Origin: Blasia pusilla | Taxonomy: Eukaryota > Marchantiophyta > Marchantiopsida > Blasiales | NCBI GenBank assembly: GCA_050084515.1 | Contig: CM114271.1 | Location: 21,390,001 to 21,454,000 of the forward strand | Length of the DNA: 64,000 bases | Direction: 5' to 3' | In this document: one piece after another, positions 32,291-43,644 of the stretch | Position numbering within the stretch: position 1 is the stretch's first letter | Layout: the number at the start of each line of letters is the position of its first letter | The notes under the pieces: model-generated | The model's database searches: none | The model's input: only the letters and a program-made list of their open reading frames with translations | What the model was told of the DNA's origin: nothing | Position numbers and translations under genes: made by a program

Positions 32291-33010
32291 GGGAATGTCA
32301 AATGAAATTTTGGGCCTCAGATAGTCCTTCACCGTAAATGCACAAAGTGCAAGAAGCGAAGGAATGTGCGCTCTCATTGGCCATTTATTCCACGTGTGTG
32401 GCGGAAAAGAGCGACCTTTGAGAATATGACGAAATATGCTCTCAACGAGAACATAAACCGGCCGTTTCTAACGATCTCGTTGAACAGCTATCGCTATTTT
32501 CGCCGGTCACAGGGTACTTATTCGAGAATATTCTGTCGCGAAACCAGGCGTCTCCCGGGCCAACCCGGTGACGCCGGTTGGCGAAACAAAAAGAAACGCG
32601 AAGTATCTTTTTTCCTATTCTACGGATACGACGGGAACGTGACTCATCCATCCATGAACAGATTCCACACCGGGATGGAGTAGGTTGGAGTCCGTTCAAC
32701 TCCGTTGGACTCCAATCACCCTGCCTTCCCGACAGTTTGCAGGAAACACGTGAAAGTGCCGATGTCGGAATCTGTGTCCGTCATCACGCGGCCGACATGC
32801 TACCGTCGGAGTCTGTCGCGCTTTTTGTGGATACGGATTACGAATATACGGCGACAAGAACATAAAATAAAATCAGGCCTATGGATTTACAGCTAATATT
32901 AATCCATTGGTTTTTCTCGCCAAATCCCAGTGGGAGAGTATTTTTATTTTATTCATAATATCCTCTGTTCGGAGTTTGAATTTCCGAGATAGGTGACATA
33001 CGCACACAGC
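32291..33010. other. CpG-richer island 2, no recognised gene
   Basis: Composition is CpG-rich and complex compared with both flanks. Frames exist on both strands (32366-32683 +, 32442-32699 -, 32578-32865 +) without motifs. It may be a promoter, an exon of an unseen gene or a low-copy insertion. Confidence 0.35.
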
Positions 33011-33847
33011 GAATCATCTCCTTGCGACTGAGGCTATTATCCGGAAGTGAAGATTCATTCGGCTGCTTATTATCCAGCTGCGTTGGACAAAAACCACTTC
33101 CCTACTCCTCATCTTTATTTCTCCTTACCACTGGAAAAAATAATATTCTATTTTTTATTATCTCTATGTCATACTATGATGTGAAGAGGGGAATTTTTTT
33201 ACGCTCCTAAGAAGTGAACCCCTTCCTGAAACGGTGGGCTCCTTCTAAAATATGAACTTTTTGTTTAGTGAACACTCGTTACCACAAAAGTGGACCATAC
33301 GGACTCTAGTGACAATACGATTGGACCTCTTTTACCATCCTCACACATTTCTCCTACCAATTGGGCTTGCTATCAAATTCACCCTCTCATAAAATTGAAC
33401 AATAGGTGTAGAGGAGCCACATTTAGTGACATCGGAGCCTCCATGAGATATGCCATAGCTATGTCAAGAGGAATATTTGGCTAAGCTACTATCAAGAGGA
33501 ATAATTGATTGCGAGGTAAAATTGAGGTGACTAAAAAATAGCCTTGTTTTATTTTTTTTGCATTGTACTTCAATTTTTCCTTGATACATTGTATGTCTCT
33601 ATCAATTTGTAGCTTGGTAGAGTTTGCCCCTGGATATCATTGTTAGTTAAGCATTTGCTCTATCTTTGCGGGTGAAAATTGAAGGGAGAGAGAGGTGAAG
33701 GTTCTAGTTTGTTCACATCATTGCTTAAGCCTAATGAAAAAATTAGTTTCGAAGTCTTCCATCACAAGAGACTCTTTTGGAATTTTAGCATTTGCAAACT
33801 TTCTATTTTCTCTTGATCCTCCTCTTCTTCTCTTCGTTCTTGACATA
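33011..33847. other. No gene recognised
   Basis: AT-rich spacer with short frames, running up to the broken left edge of the LTR relic. Confidence 0.5.
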
Positions 33848-34687
33848 TCTGCGACTCGAGAAACCTGGGCCAAATAGAAACCAAGAGTTGAGTTGAGTCG
33901 AGTCTAGAAGAGTGGGTTGCCAAAAACAATGAGAACCAAAATTGGAACTTGACTAACTTTTGGTGTTTCACTGTGTTTTAGGTCATAATGGCCAGAATCG
34001 AGATGCATTTGGGACAAATAAGGTGGCGTTGGAAATCTTATGCAACGTCGATTCCAACGTAGCACAGATCTAGACAAATATATATTAAGAAAAGATCAAG
34101 AAACTGCCCAAAAATTGTCCGAAGGATAGTTGGGTTCAGGGCCAAAAGGAGGGGCCTGATAGTACTTTCCCAAAAGTACGGGGAGATCAGAGAACCCCAT
34201 AATTATATAGAAAGGGAGTCTCCAAGGGTTCTTGGGACCTGAAATCCACTTCGAAGAGCACGGGGCGAACCAAGGGCAGGGAATGGATTGGGAGGTTGGC
34301 GTTGGGGTATGAATACCAAGCCAAGTCTAAGGGAGTGAATTTTGGAGGTCATCCTTGGATTCTAACCTGTGACTCTATTCTTGGGTCTCGATTAGGGACT
34401 CATGCAAGATCCATTGGATATTGGAGACCTCTACACATGCGAGCGCCGTTTTAGACTATCCATAAAGTATATCCCACGTTTAGGAAGACTTGCCCGTGTT
34501 GGGAAGTGAGAAGTTAGGACCTACTGAGCTTGATGTATGGCCATGTTGAGAGCTCGATGAGTTGGAAGGCTGGTGGACTTGAACCAAGACTATTAAGAGT
34601 GTGTTTGGGTGCAGATTAGCAAAGTGGGTGTGACCTAGTAAATGTACACTTCAAAGATTGATGTTCAAGAGGAGTAGGTGTACGACA
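33848..34687 (+). repeat. LTR relic of the 5.66-kb Ty3 family, 5'-truncated
   Basis: From GCGACTCGAGAAACCTGGGC onward the sequence follows the LTR at 5660-6690 from about its position 170 to its exact end (GTGTACGACA). Many substitutions and indels are present. The first part of the LTR is missing and no PBS or gag follows, so it is a solo LTR or fragment. It is the most diverged of the three LTR copies, hence probably the oldest. Confidence 0.8.
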
Positions 34688-34960
34688 AGTTTACTCACAA
34701 GGCAAGGAGCACCATAGCTCCACCCTATCATGCAAAGGAGGTCCAAAAAAGAGGAAATGAGCTTCCAAACTCTCTCTCTTTGAGGTATACGCTCTTAAGC
34801 TCTCCCCAAGCCCTCTTCTTATTGTCTTGCATATGCAAATCACCTTCTTGATCCTAAACTAGCCACAAAGAGAGAGAGAGTCAACTCTCTAATACTTGGG
34901 AACTAACTTCTTAAAATGGGTCCAAATGAAATGGGAAACCTACTCTTACGAGTTACTCTA
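34688..34960. repeat. Dispersed repeat, copy 2 (pairs with 30260-30560)
   Basis: It starts immediately after the LTR end with TCACAAGGCAAGGAGCACCA, then GAGGAAATGAGCTTCCAAAC and a CTCTCTCTTTGAGG tract, parallel to 30325-30420. The LTR relic may have inserted into this repeat. Confidence 0.65.
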
Positions 34961-35340
34961 TTCCTTAGGCCTCCTCAAACACATGCCACGGATTGCAAAC
35001 ATGGAAGCAAGTAGTTAATAGTTACCAAAATATTTCCAATCTCCCCCCTAGTTGGAGATTAGATCCTTCTAAATAACTCCAAATAGTCACGGGCCTCGGC
35101 GGGCTAAGAGATCCTTTACTAAAATTCATATTTATAGCCTCTATAAATAACACCCTTTTTCTTCCTCTTTATGTAATCTATCCACATGGATTCTATCATT
35201 TTCTCACCTGTTTAACTTGTTTTTTCCTCTTCCTCCTTACTCGTTGTGGTTTGGAATTTATTGGTTCTTTGAATTTTCTTTTCCTGTTGAGGCGAATTCT
35301 CCAACGTCTTTTCTCACCAGTATAATTTTTTTTGTTACAG
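34961..35340. other. No gene recognised
   Basis: Pyrimidine-rich, low-complexity spacer. Confidence 0.5.
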
Positions 35341-36900
35341 GTGGAGAATAGTAGAATACTAAGCTCCGGATACGGATAAGAGATTTAAGCGTATACATCC
35401 GATAGCACGGACGTGGAAAGCACCGTGCAATAGACTTAGAGTCCGTAGGCCTCATTGTCGCGGAGCAGTTGAAATCTGGGAATTTTCATTCGCTGGAAAT
35501 TAATAATATTATTACGATCCGCTGTATCTACGCCTCTGCATTTCCCATTGGGTAGATCGGTGGGACTTGGACGTCTGATTGGTCGCGGTACCTCTCTTTG
35601 GACTGCCGAAACCAAGGGCACCACGTGCACACTGCACACACAGCAGAAAATCTGGAACCAGCCAGGACAAGCCTATGGTGTGTCCACTGACTCGACTATG
35701 TCCCGTCCCGAGCCAACAGTAGTAAAGCACAGCACAGCGGACGACGGGTTTGCGCGATCAGTCCGCAGTTTATCCCGTTTGCTTCCCAGGAGATGGACTA
35801 CATGCGGTACTACGTGGAATGGGTCCCCGTGCTCGTCACCACTTAACACGTCGGAAAATCCCCGCATGGCTAATCCTGCAGCGATTAGGCGATACAGTCA
35901 CAGCGCGCTTATCACTACAGTTGACGTCCACCTTCGCAACCCCACTGCTACTTCCACCTGTCCCAGCGGCGAGCACCAAACCTGTAGTATTCCCTGGCCA
36001 GTCCACCATCACGAGGCCTTTCACCTCACCCGGAGAGGCCTGGTAGTAGTAACATGTGGCAAGGGATTCGTCCATTCTCCGCTCCGCCTCATCGGAAATC
36101 GTGACCGTCCACCCGAGAGATCTAACGCTCAGTATTCTCTTGCTCTGGATCTCTCGAACGAATCACATGCAATCCAGCTTTAAATTAATCTTATTTCGGA
36201 AAGAACAAACCGAGATTTCCAGCGTTCCGGAGACCTGCCAACGTTCAAGAGCAACGCAAAGATGCTCGTGAAACTTCCGAGCCTGCCCAGGGAAAATTCA
36301 CCGGTCCGAGATGGCCCCATGAAGTATATCCGTCGGTATTTGGACTGAAGATGTGGTGGGGCCAGATGGACTCGGTGTAGTGATTCTTGTTCTTGTCTTA
36401 CGCCACGGTGGTATGGCGGTGGGGCGAGCACATGACAGCATGGAACCTAAGATAAGGAAGCGATCGGCGGAGGTTCGCCGCGGTAGGTGAAGTACTTTGC
36501 CACCTTTTACGGTGGAGAATGTCGGACGGCTATCTGCACTGCTCACGGAGTCGTCGCTGTGTAAAGCGGCGTTGGATCTCGTGGAGAGACGTGGCCACTG
36601 CGTGCACCGAAGTTTAACGACGACCCGGAGGGCGAGGGCACCGCTCTGAGAGCCACCGATTAGAAGTCAAGATCCACGCTCCTGTGGAAGGATTTCCTAC
36701 ACCGAAAGAAACTCGGTCACTTGATTCGGGGATGGTCGATCTATGGTCCTCTCTGCGTCGTTGTAGTCAGTGCTCGGGGAGTTTTCCGTGTGTCCAATCG
36801 AAGCCATCCCGATTTAACAATACAAAGAAGTTACACAAATCCATCAAGTTTTTTAAGAAGTCCTCAATTTTAAGCCCTTACTTAAGTTACTACTTGTAAA
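35341..36900. other. CpG-richer island 3, possible unseen gene
   Basis: About 1.5 kb of CpG-rich, high-complexity DNA with a 211-codon open stretch on + (35548-36183) and 60-80-codon frames on both strands. I recognise no motif, and the long + frame is rich in Ser, Thr, Arg and His as expected from composition. It could be a host gene's 5' region or a low-copy insertion. Not called as a gene. Confidence 0.35.
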
Positions 36901-37479
36901 CCCCGGTCTCCCCCAACATTGGTTGTAGTTCTTTCTTAGTTTGGGAAAAATATATAAAATAAATTCAAGAATTGGAAAATGGAAAATTTGAAACAATATT
37001 TCAATTTAAATTTAGAAAGGGGTAATTATGCTTATAATTTTTTTTAAGAAAATGAAGTTTTCTCAAAAAACGAATTTTAGGAGAATTACTTTCCAAGTGT
37101 ATTTCCTCCCTATCTCTATTGTCTGTCAGGATACAAGCTACTCACTTTCTAGAAGTTAGAAAGTGATACAAAATTCTGGATTCCATAATGGTCACTTAGC
37201 GATGTATTTTAGTCGAAGGAGCTTGATCCAAGTAATTGAGAGAAAACAAGGAGCTAGGAGGAGCCCCTCTTCGGAATCCGGGTTTCACCCAAATGGAAGC
37301 TCCAAGATGTTGGTCAAACCTCTATGCGGACAATGTATAAAAGGGGTGGTAATTCAATGCATGTAGCTCAAAGTTACTTGACTAATGCCATGGTTTGAAG
37401 TTTGGAACCTAACAATTGTCTTTCTTGGTACCAGTGAATGACCCATGCCATGCACGGGAGTGACGATACTAATCATGCC
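36901..37479. other. No gene recognised
   Basis: AT-rich spacer. ATGCCATGCACGGG near 37444 resembles TGCCCGTGCATGGCATGCC (reverse complement) beside the Helitron end at 23688. Confidence 0.5.
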
Positions 37480-37604
37480 GCACAAAAGTTCAAAATTTTC
37501 TTTGTTGCATGTAATATGAGAAACACTTTCTTGCTGCCTAGTTCCTATATGTCAAAAAATAGGTGTTTGCACATCAAGAAGACACTCTCCAATAATAACA
37601 TAGA
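37480..37604 (-). mobile_element. Helitron-like 5' terminus, family 1, copy 2
   Basis: On the minus strand it starts TCTATGTTATTATTGGAGAG, preceded by A, and continues with the family 1 sequence shared with 23570-23688 and 46630-46752. Confidence 0.6.
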
Positions 37605-37641
37605 TAATTTGGGAATGCTTCACAAAGTAGAGGGCCAAGAT

Positions 37642-37950
37642 CAAGGTTTCACCGAAACAAAAAGTCCACGGACATGCCGCTTGGATACTCGTGTCTCGCA
37701 TTTGAGCCCGCCCGTGAGCCTCTTGAGCCTTTCGAGCCCGTCGCGCGCCCTTGAGCCCGCAGGCACTGCTAGTCAGGTGCGTAGGGCGGATTGAGGGCGC
37801 GTAGCCTGTGCGCGGGCTTTGCACGAGCCACAAAATGGGTGCGAGCTCGGGTGTATGTGGCGGGCTCAGGTGGGCTCGAGTGCGGGCCGCGGGTACACGG
37901 CCCTGCACGGACATGTCTCTCCCTAGGACAGACATAAGCAAGGTTGCACA
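37642..37950. mobile_element. hAT-type MITE, left part, decayed
   Basis: CAAGGTTTCACCGAAAC is a one-base variant of the CAAGGTTGCA TIR. GCCCG-rich interior sequence and a GGACATGTC...GGACAGACAT subterminal repeat follow. Its right end is not seen, because another left end starts at 37951. Confidence 0.5.
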
Positions 37951-38680
37951 AAAACAGACAAGTCCTTCCATGGGACCGACATGTCCACATACATGGAAAA
38001 CCGGTCGCGAGCCCCAATTTTTTGGGTGTCCCAATCGATTGTGCGTGCTCCACTTGCGGAAATAGGTTTGGGCTCGGATAAAGGGTGTGGGCTAAAGGGG
38101 GCCCACAGGCGTAACGTGGGATGAGGACCGACCTAACACAGACTGAGGGTGAGCTCCCTCGCGAGCCTAGCGGGTTTGGGGTGGTCTAGGCACGAGCTGA
38201 ATGCGGGCTGGGGGTTGGCCAGGAGCGGGCACCCGCACAGGCTTGAGGGCTAAGGACGGGCCTATCACAAGCTAGGCGGGCTGCGGGTCGGGCAGGCCTG
38301 GCGCGAGTTGGGGGTGGGCCTATCGCAGATTTGGCAGGCTGGGGGCTGGCCAATTGCAATCATGGTGTGGGTTGGGGGGCGGGCCTTGCGGGCTAAGGGC
38401 TAAGGGTGGGCCTATCGTGGGCTTGGCGGGCTGGGGAAGGGCGTGGCACGAGCTCTCATGAGGGATTGCGGGCTTACAGGCAGGATATGGCACGGGCTTT
38501 GCGTGGGCCCAAGAGCCTGTGGGCAGGCTAGATGCAAGTGAATGGTGGGCTGAGGGCGCGCCTCGTAGGCTATTGGCGGGTTGATGGCGAGCAGGCAAGC
38601 ATACCTATTGCGGGCGTGGCGGACTAAATGCGCGCTTGGCGGGCTGAAAAAGAGATAGGTGGGGATGAAGCGCGGTCCTA
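37951..38680. mobile_element. hAT-type MITE left end leading into GGGCTGG minisatellite
   Basis: CAAGGTTGCACAAAAACAGA is a clean left TIR with the subterminal CCTTCCATGGGACCGACAT. The following 600 bases become an imperfect tandem series of GGGCTGG / GGGCCTATC / GGCGGGCT words. No right TIR was found, so this is a partial element or the 5' end of a larger one. Confidence 0.5.
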
Positions 38681-39420
38681 GTGGGACTTAAACACAATTT
38701 GTGTATGGGGGAGGGTGCTTGAAGGGTAGAGGGGTTGGAGAAAAAAAAAGAAATGAAAGTAGGGTAGTTGTATTAGAGAATAGGTTAGTTTCAACTGAGA
38801 GTAATTGAAGAATAATTGAAGAAATGGGGATAGTATTGGTGGAGAGAGGAAGGAGAATGTTAAAATAGAATTGAAGAGGGTGGTTGAATTGGAAAATAAG
38901 TTAGTTGGAAATAAAATATGGTGAAGAAGTTAGGATAGGTAAAAAAGGAATGGGATAGGAGAACAAAATCAGATTTGCTAAATGGTGATTGGTGGAGATG
39001 GTTTAGGAATAAATTGTAAGTGGGGGTAGATAATTTGGGAAGTTAGAAGGGTTCATTCTATTCCTTCCATCCTCTCCTATATAAACTTGCTAATTTTTTT
39101 TAAACCGCACAATATGATTCCTCCCTTCACGTCTTTCTCTCTCTATTCTTTTGTGGAAGTTTTTTTCTTCATAGATGGTTGAAATTTGATAAGTGAGAAT
39201 ATGTTTTGCCACTGGACAACCCTGATAATTTAAGGTATCTCACTTATCTAGGTTAGCATATTGATCTTTCTTGTTCATAGTGAGTGTTCCAAGTTTGTTA
39301 TTCGAGTATTCACAGACAATATTTTATGTAATTTGCATACATTTTTTTGGTCGATATATCCTACTATTGATATTGTAAAATTATAGCGAATTATCCAAAT
39401 GTTGTTGGGTGGGATTAGTG
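38681..39420. other. Spacer upstream of the hAT transposase
   Basis: AT-rich with a purine-rich + strand near 38740-39050. No coding signal is recognised. Confidence 0.5.
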
Positions 39421-39429
39421 TCTACCTGT

Positions 39430-41470
39430 AGTCATGACCAAAGCAAGAGAACTCCAATAGATCGTGAAGGAACATTGGGAAGAAGTACAGATGGAAGCTG
39501 GAACATCAAGCAAATGGTAACGTAAGTATTGTTCCTATTATTTGAAAACCTATCATAGTATGCGAATGGTGGAGCATTTAACATGAGAGAGACAAAAGAA
39601 AAAGGATGGGAATCAAGATATCCATCATACCAAATTATGTGTGAAGATCCCTCCTAGTGTGCAACGGGATCTTCGAAATAGGGTACTTATGGGAAATGGA
39701 CAAAGAAGGAAGGGAGACCCTCGAATGAAGTGGAGGAGACGACGCCATTACAAATAGGTTTGCAAAAGACATGAAATAGTATTAAATTTTATGTTGTATC
39801 AAATGTTGATGGGATTGAAGATATGCCATCGTGTGATAGTTTTGAGGAATTCAGAGGAGTTGTAGGGCTGATTCGAGGGAATAGTAGTACTAGGAAGAAG
39901 CAAGCCGATCTGATGGATTCTTTCAACATCCAAGGAATAAAAGTTGCAAATGAAATGTGGGCGAAGTGTTTCTACGAATATGGAATAACATTCAATGTAG
40001 TACGGCAAGATGCTCAAATAAATAGTGTTGGCAACAACAAAGGTGAAGGGCTACTCAGGTCCTAATTACCATTCGTTGCACACCACCCTACTTGACAAAC
40101 ATATGGGGAAGATGAATGAAAAGTTTGATGGCATATTGGATAATTTGCATTCGGGGGCCACGATCATCACGGATTCTTCGACCAATGTGATGAGTGAGTC
40201 TCTAGTGAACATCATGGTCTCGTGTCCACAAGGTGGGGTCATGATTGAGTCAGTAGACACCAACGGAGAATCCCAAAGAGCGGAATGGTTGGCATGTTAT
40301 ATAGAGAGGACTATCATGCGCATCGGTCCAGAGAATGTGTTGCAACCTATGACAAACAAGGCTATCAATGAGCGAGCAGCTGGGAAACTTCTTCAACAAA
40401 GTTTCCTCATATTCTTTGGGATGATTGTGTGTCACATTCTCTTGATCTAGTACGCAAAGAATGGGATAAATGGCCTTGGGTGGATAGGATTTTTGCACAA
40501 GCTTGTGAGATGGTAGTATTTGTGAAGAATAGAACTTGGATGATGGCCAAATTCATCAAAACCAATCTAGTGAAGACTCCTCCAAACGCATGCTTTGCCA
40601 CAAACTCTCATGTTGGGACGTGTCTTAGAATTGAGGGAGGCGTTCCATGCCATGGTTGCCACAAATTCTTTTAGGGAGTATTTCAATGGGAGGGATGCGA
40701 GGCAAAGGGAGAAGGCACGAGAGATTGAGACTATTGGGGCGAATCACAATTTTTGGATAGAAGGTGAGTTTTTTGTTGTGGCTTTTCCAACCATTATTCT
40801 ATTGAGAGAGTGTGTTGGTCATTAAGCAATGACGGGGCATAGATAATGGCCGTATATTTGAGATAATGGAAGAGACATATTTTTTTTTGTAACAATATCT
40901 AGAGCTATGGAAATTATTGATGTTATTTCTAGGCGATGGGCACTTATCCACAACAAGTTACATGCAATACGCTACATTCTTGCCCATTACAATCTTCTTG
41001 ATAATGTTCAAGACGTCACTTCAAATGTTGAGTGCATGAGAGATTCCAAAAAATATCTGAAACTTTATGCAAAGGGGATGCATGGCCTTAATGTCACTAA
41101 GGCTAAGTCTTATGTAGGTACTTGTTTGCGAGAGTTGGGAAACATTATGAATTATCAGGAATCATTTGTGGATGAGTTTGGTAGGGAAGTTGTTGATTCA
41201 CTTAGCCCCTCTGATTAGTGGAGCATGTACGGTCAAGGTGCACCAACATTGCGTTTAGTGGCTAAGTCCATATTAGCACAAGTGATTTCTTTCTTTTTAG
41301 CAGAGAGAAATTGGAGTAGTTTTGGTTTTATCCACAACAAGCATAGAAATAAATTGACCAACGAGCGTGCTAAGGATTTGGTGTATATCTACACAAACTC
41401 AAGGTTTGGAGACAAGGGTGTTTCGTGGAAATCAAGACAAATATTGTTGTATGAGCAATAATATTCTAAA
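39430..41470 (+). pseudogene. hAT transposase, multiply frameshifted
   Basis: Pieces in changing frames give a whole plant hAT transposase. A BED-like finger remnant (YCSYYLKTYHSMRMVEHL, about 39525) is followed by PNYHSLHTTLLDKHMGKM and the DUF659-type core TIITDSSTNVMSESLVNI with MIESVDTNGES (about 40150-40270). Next come NVLQPMTNKAINERAAGKLL, SHSLDLVRKEW and FIKTNLVKTP. The C-terminal dimerisation domain reads LRLVAKSILAQVISFF, ERNWSSFGFIHNKHRNKL and AKDLVYIYTNSR, ending near 41460. The usual TDNA motif reads TNKA, an apparent loss of a conserved Asp. At least three frameshifts. TIRs and TSD were not identified. Confidence 0.85.
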
Positions 41471-41944
41471 AGGGATGGATAAGAACAAGCTAGAAGGGTT
41501 GTAGAAGATGGTAGTGAGTCTAGCTTACATGCAAGAAATCGTGATGATAATCATATAGATAACCTCGACTTGCAAGATGAAGACCTAGAGGATATGGATG
41601 TGCTATGTGAAATTTATGGCACCAAAGGGAGGTAGGATATTCATATTAGCGACACTGAAAAATTTGATTCCGAGGGGCTTGGAGGAGACAAAGATGACGA
41701 TGTAATGGAACACAACCTACGATCCTCAAATTATCACACTAGTAGAAATTCAAATTTACTCCACGGAGTCTAGTGAATCTACAAGGGATTCTCCTCTACA
41801 ATCTTTAAACATTGAAAGAGTGGACTTAGTAGATGAGCCTAATGATAATGATGCTCTCATACATATTATTCCAAACTCTCAACCCATTAATCATGGCATG
41901 GATAGTTCATACATTTCCTTTGATGATGAAACAATGGCAATAGG
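41471..41944 (+). other. 3' end region of the hAT element, no gene
   Basis: Asp/Glu-rich reading (DNLDLQDEDLEDMDVLCEIY near 41560-41630) may be the tail of the hAT protein. It then passes into the satellite. Confidence 0.4.
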
Positions 41945-43015
41945 AGCTACATCCACCTTGAAGATCATGTGTACCAAATTTCAGTTCTAGATAAGATACT
42001 TGGACAAGATGGAAAATAAAAAGATCCCATTTTCATTGAAGGTTTATATAGTGGCCCGAATTCAAAAAATGACTTAGCAATTTTTGAACTTTTCGTCATA
42101 ACTCCATTTTTTTGGAAACTTATGTTAACAGATTGAAGCTTTGCAAGAGAGCTACATCCATCCTAGGGATCATGTATATCAAAGTTTAGCTCTAGATGAG
42201 ATACTTGGACAAGATGAAAAATGAAAAGATCTTCTTTTTATTGAAGGTTTAATTAATGGTACGGGTCAAAAAATGATATGCAATTTTTGAGTTTTTGGTC
42301 ACAATTCCATTTTGGTTGAAACTTTGCAAGAGAGCTACATACACCCTAGGAATAAAGTATACCAGATTTTAGCTCTAGATGACATATTTGGACATGATGA
42401 AAAATGAAAAGACATTCTTTTAATTCAAGGTTTAATGATGTGGGTCCAAAATGACATAGCAGTTTTTGAGTTTTTTGCCACAACTCCATTTTTCTTGAAA
42501 CTTTGCAAGAGAGCTAAATCTACCTTGGAGATCATGTGTACCAAAGTTAAGCTCTAGATGAGATACTTGGACAGGATGAAAAATGAAAAATGAAAAGGTC
42601 TTCTTTTCATTGAAGGTTTAATTAATGATACGGGTCAAAAAGTGATACACAATTTTTGAGCTTTTGGTCACAATTCTATTTTGGTGGAACCTTTGCAAGA
42701 GAGCTACATGCACCCTAGGAATAAAGTAAAGCAAATTTTAGCTCTAGATGACATATTTGAACATAATGAAAAATGAAAATATATTCTTTTAATTGAAGGT
42801 TTAGTGATGTGGGTCCAAAAATGACTTAGCAATATTTGAGTTATTGGCCACAACTCCATTTTTCTTGAAACTTTGCAAGAGAGCTAAATATACCTTGGGG
42901 ATCATGTGAACCAAATTTCAGCTCTAGATGAGATACTTCGACAAGATGAAAAAGGAAAAGATCTTATTTTCATTGAAAATTTAATGGTACGGGTTCAAAT
43001 AATGAGTTAACAATT
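41945..43015. repeat. Satellite of about 180 bp, six units, with dimeric order
   Basis: The landmark GCTACATCCACC and its variants recur near 41948, 42153, 42335, 42513, 42701 and 42882, spacings of about 205, 182, 178, 188 and 181 bases. Shared words include CTTTGCAAGAGAGCTA, TTTTAGCTCTAGATGA and GGACAAGATGAAAAATGAAA. Units fall into two types that alternate in the right part (types at 42335 and 42701 versus 42513 and 42882). The higher-order period there is about 367 bases. No coding signal. Confidence 0.88.
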
Positions 43016-43179
43016 TCCCTAGGAACCCTAGTGAGAGGTTGTGTCAGACATGCCATATGCCATCCTTGAGAGTGTGTGAGATTTTTCCTTCTGGTGTTCA
43101 CCTCGTCCGTTTCTTGACAAGGAGTAGGAGTTAGGAGAGGCCATTTCCTCTTCCACTAGTTATGGGTTAATTAGGAGGG
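43016..43179. other. Spacer
   Basis: Short unassigned stretch between the satellite and the Gag relic. Confidence 0.5.
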
Positions 43180-43640
43180 GTGAGTCGGACTGGGCAATTA
43201 CATTGTCTAGTTGGGTTTGTCTTGGGTTTAACCTTGTGGTTGAATTCTTTGCGGAGTTGCAGAAAAACTACCAAGGGGGAACCCATTGAGAAGTTGTGGA
43301 GCATCCACGACTTCCAGAAGCGTTTGGGTAAGAGTTTGCATGAGGCCTTCACTCGCCTGCGTCGTTTGATTAGTGTCAATCAGGGAGTGACAGAGTCGGG
43401 GGCTATCCAAGCATGGTACGCGATGCTGGACCGAGATCTGTGAAAATGGATGAGGGATGGGGTACTTCTTATGCGCACCTCACCTACGTTGAGAGATGTT
43501 TTTGAGACCGCGGAGTGTAACTAATTTGCTAGGACTCGTAGAACTTCCATAATATAAACCACGAAACAAATGAAGCACAATAAAAAACATACTGGTTGAG
43601 TGCAATATGGCTCAATAGAGTGTAACAGCCATGGGTTCCA
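43180..43640 (+). pseudogene. gag: Gag relic of the second retroelement family (copy B), 5' part
   Basis: KLWSIHDFQKRLGKSLHEAF, TRLRRLISVNQGVTESG and AIQAWYAMLDRDL align with copy A at 16127. A TGA at 43441-43443 ends the frame, but the same frame continues as KWMRDGVLL and TLRDVFETAECN to about 43523. The stop can be explained by one C-to-T change in a CGA codon. Near 43593 a second piece resembles the VECN region again. The relic is then cut by the solo LTR. Confidence 0.65.
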
Positions 43641-43644
43641 TGCG

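Noticed and set aside
37552-38034. 160-codon minus-strand frame
   Set aside because: Spans a Helitron-like end and hAT MITE sequence. No protein-like conservation.
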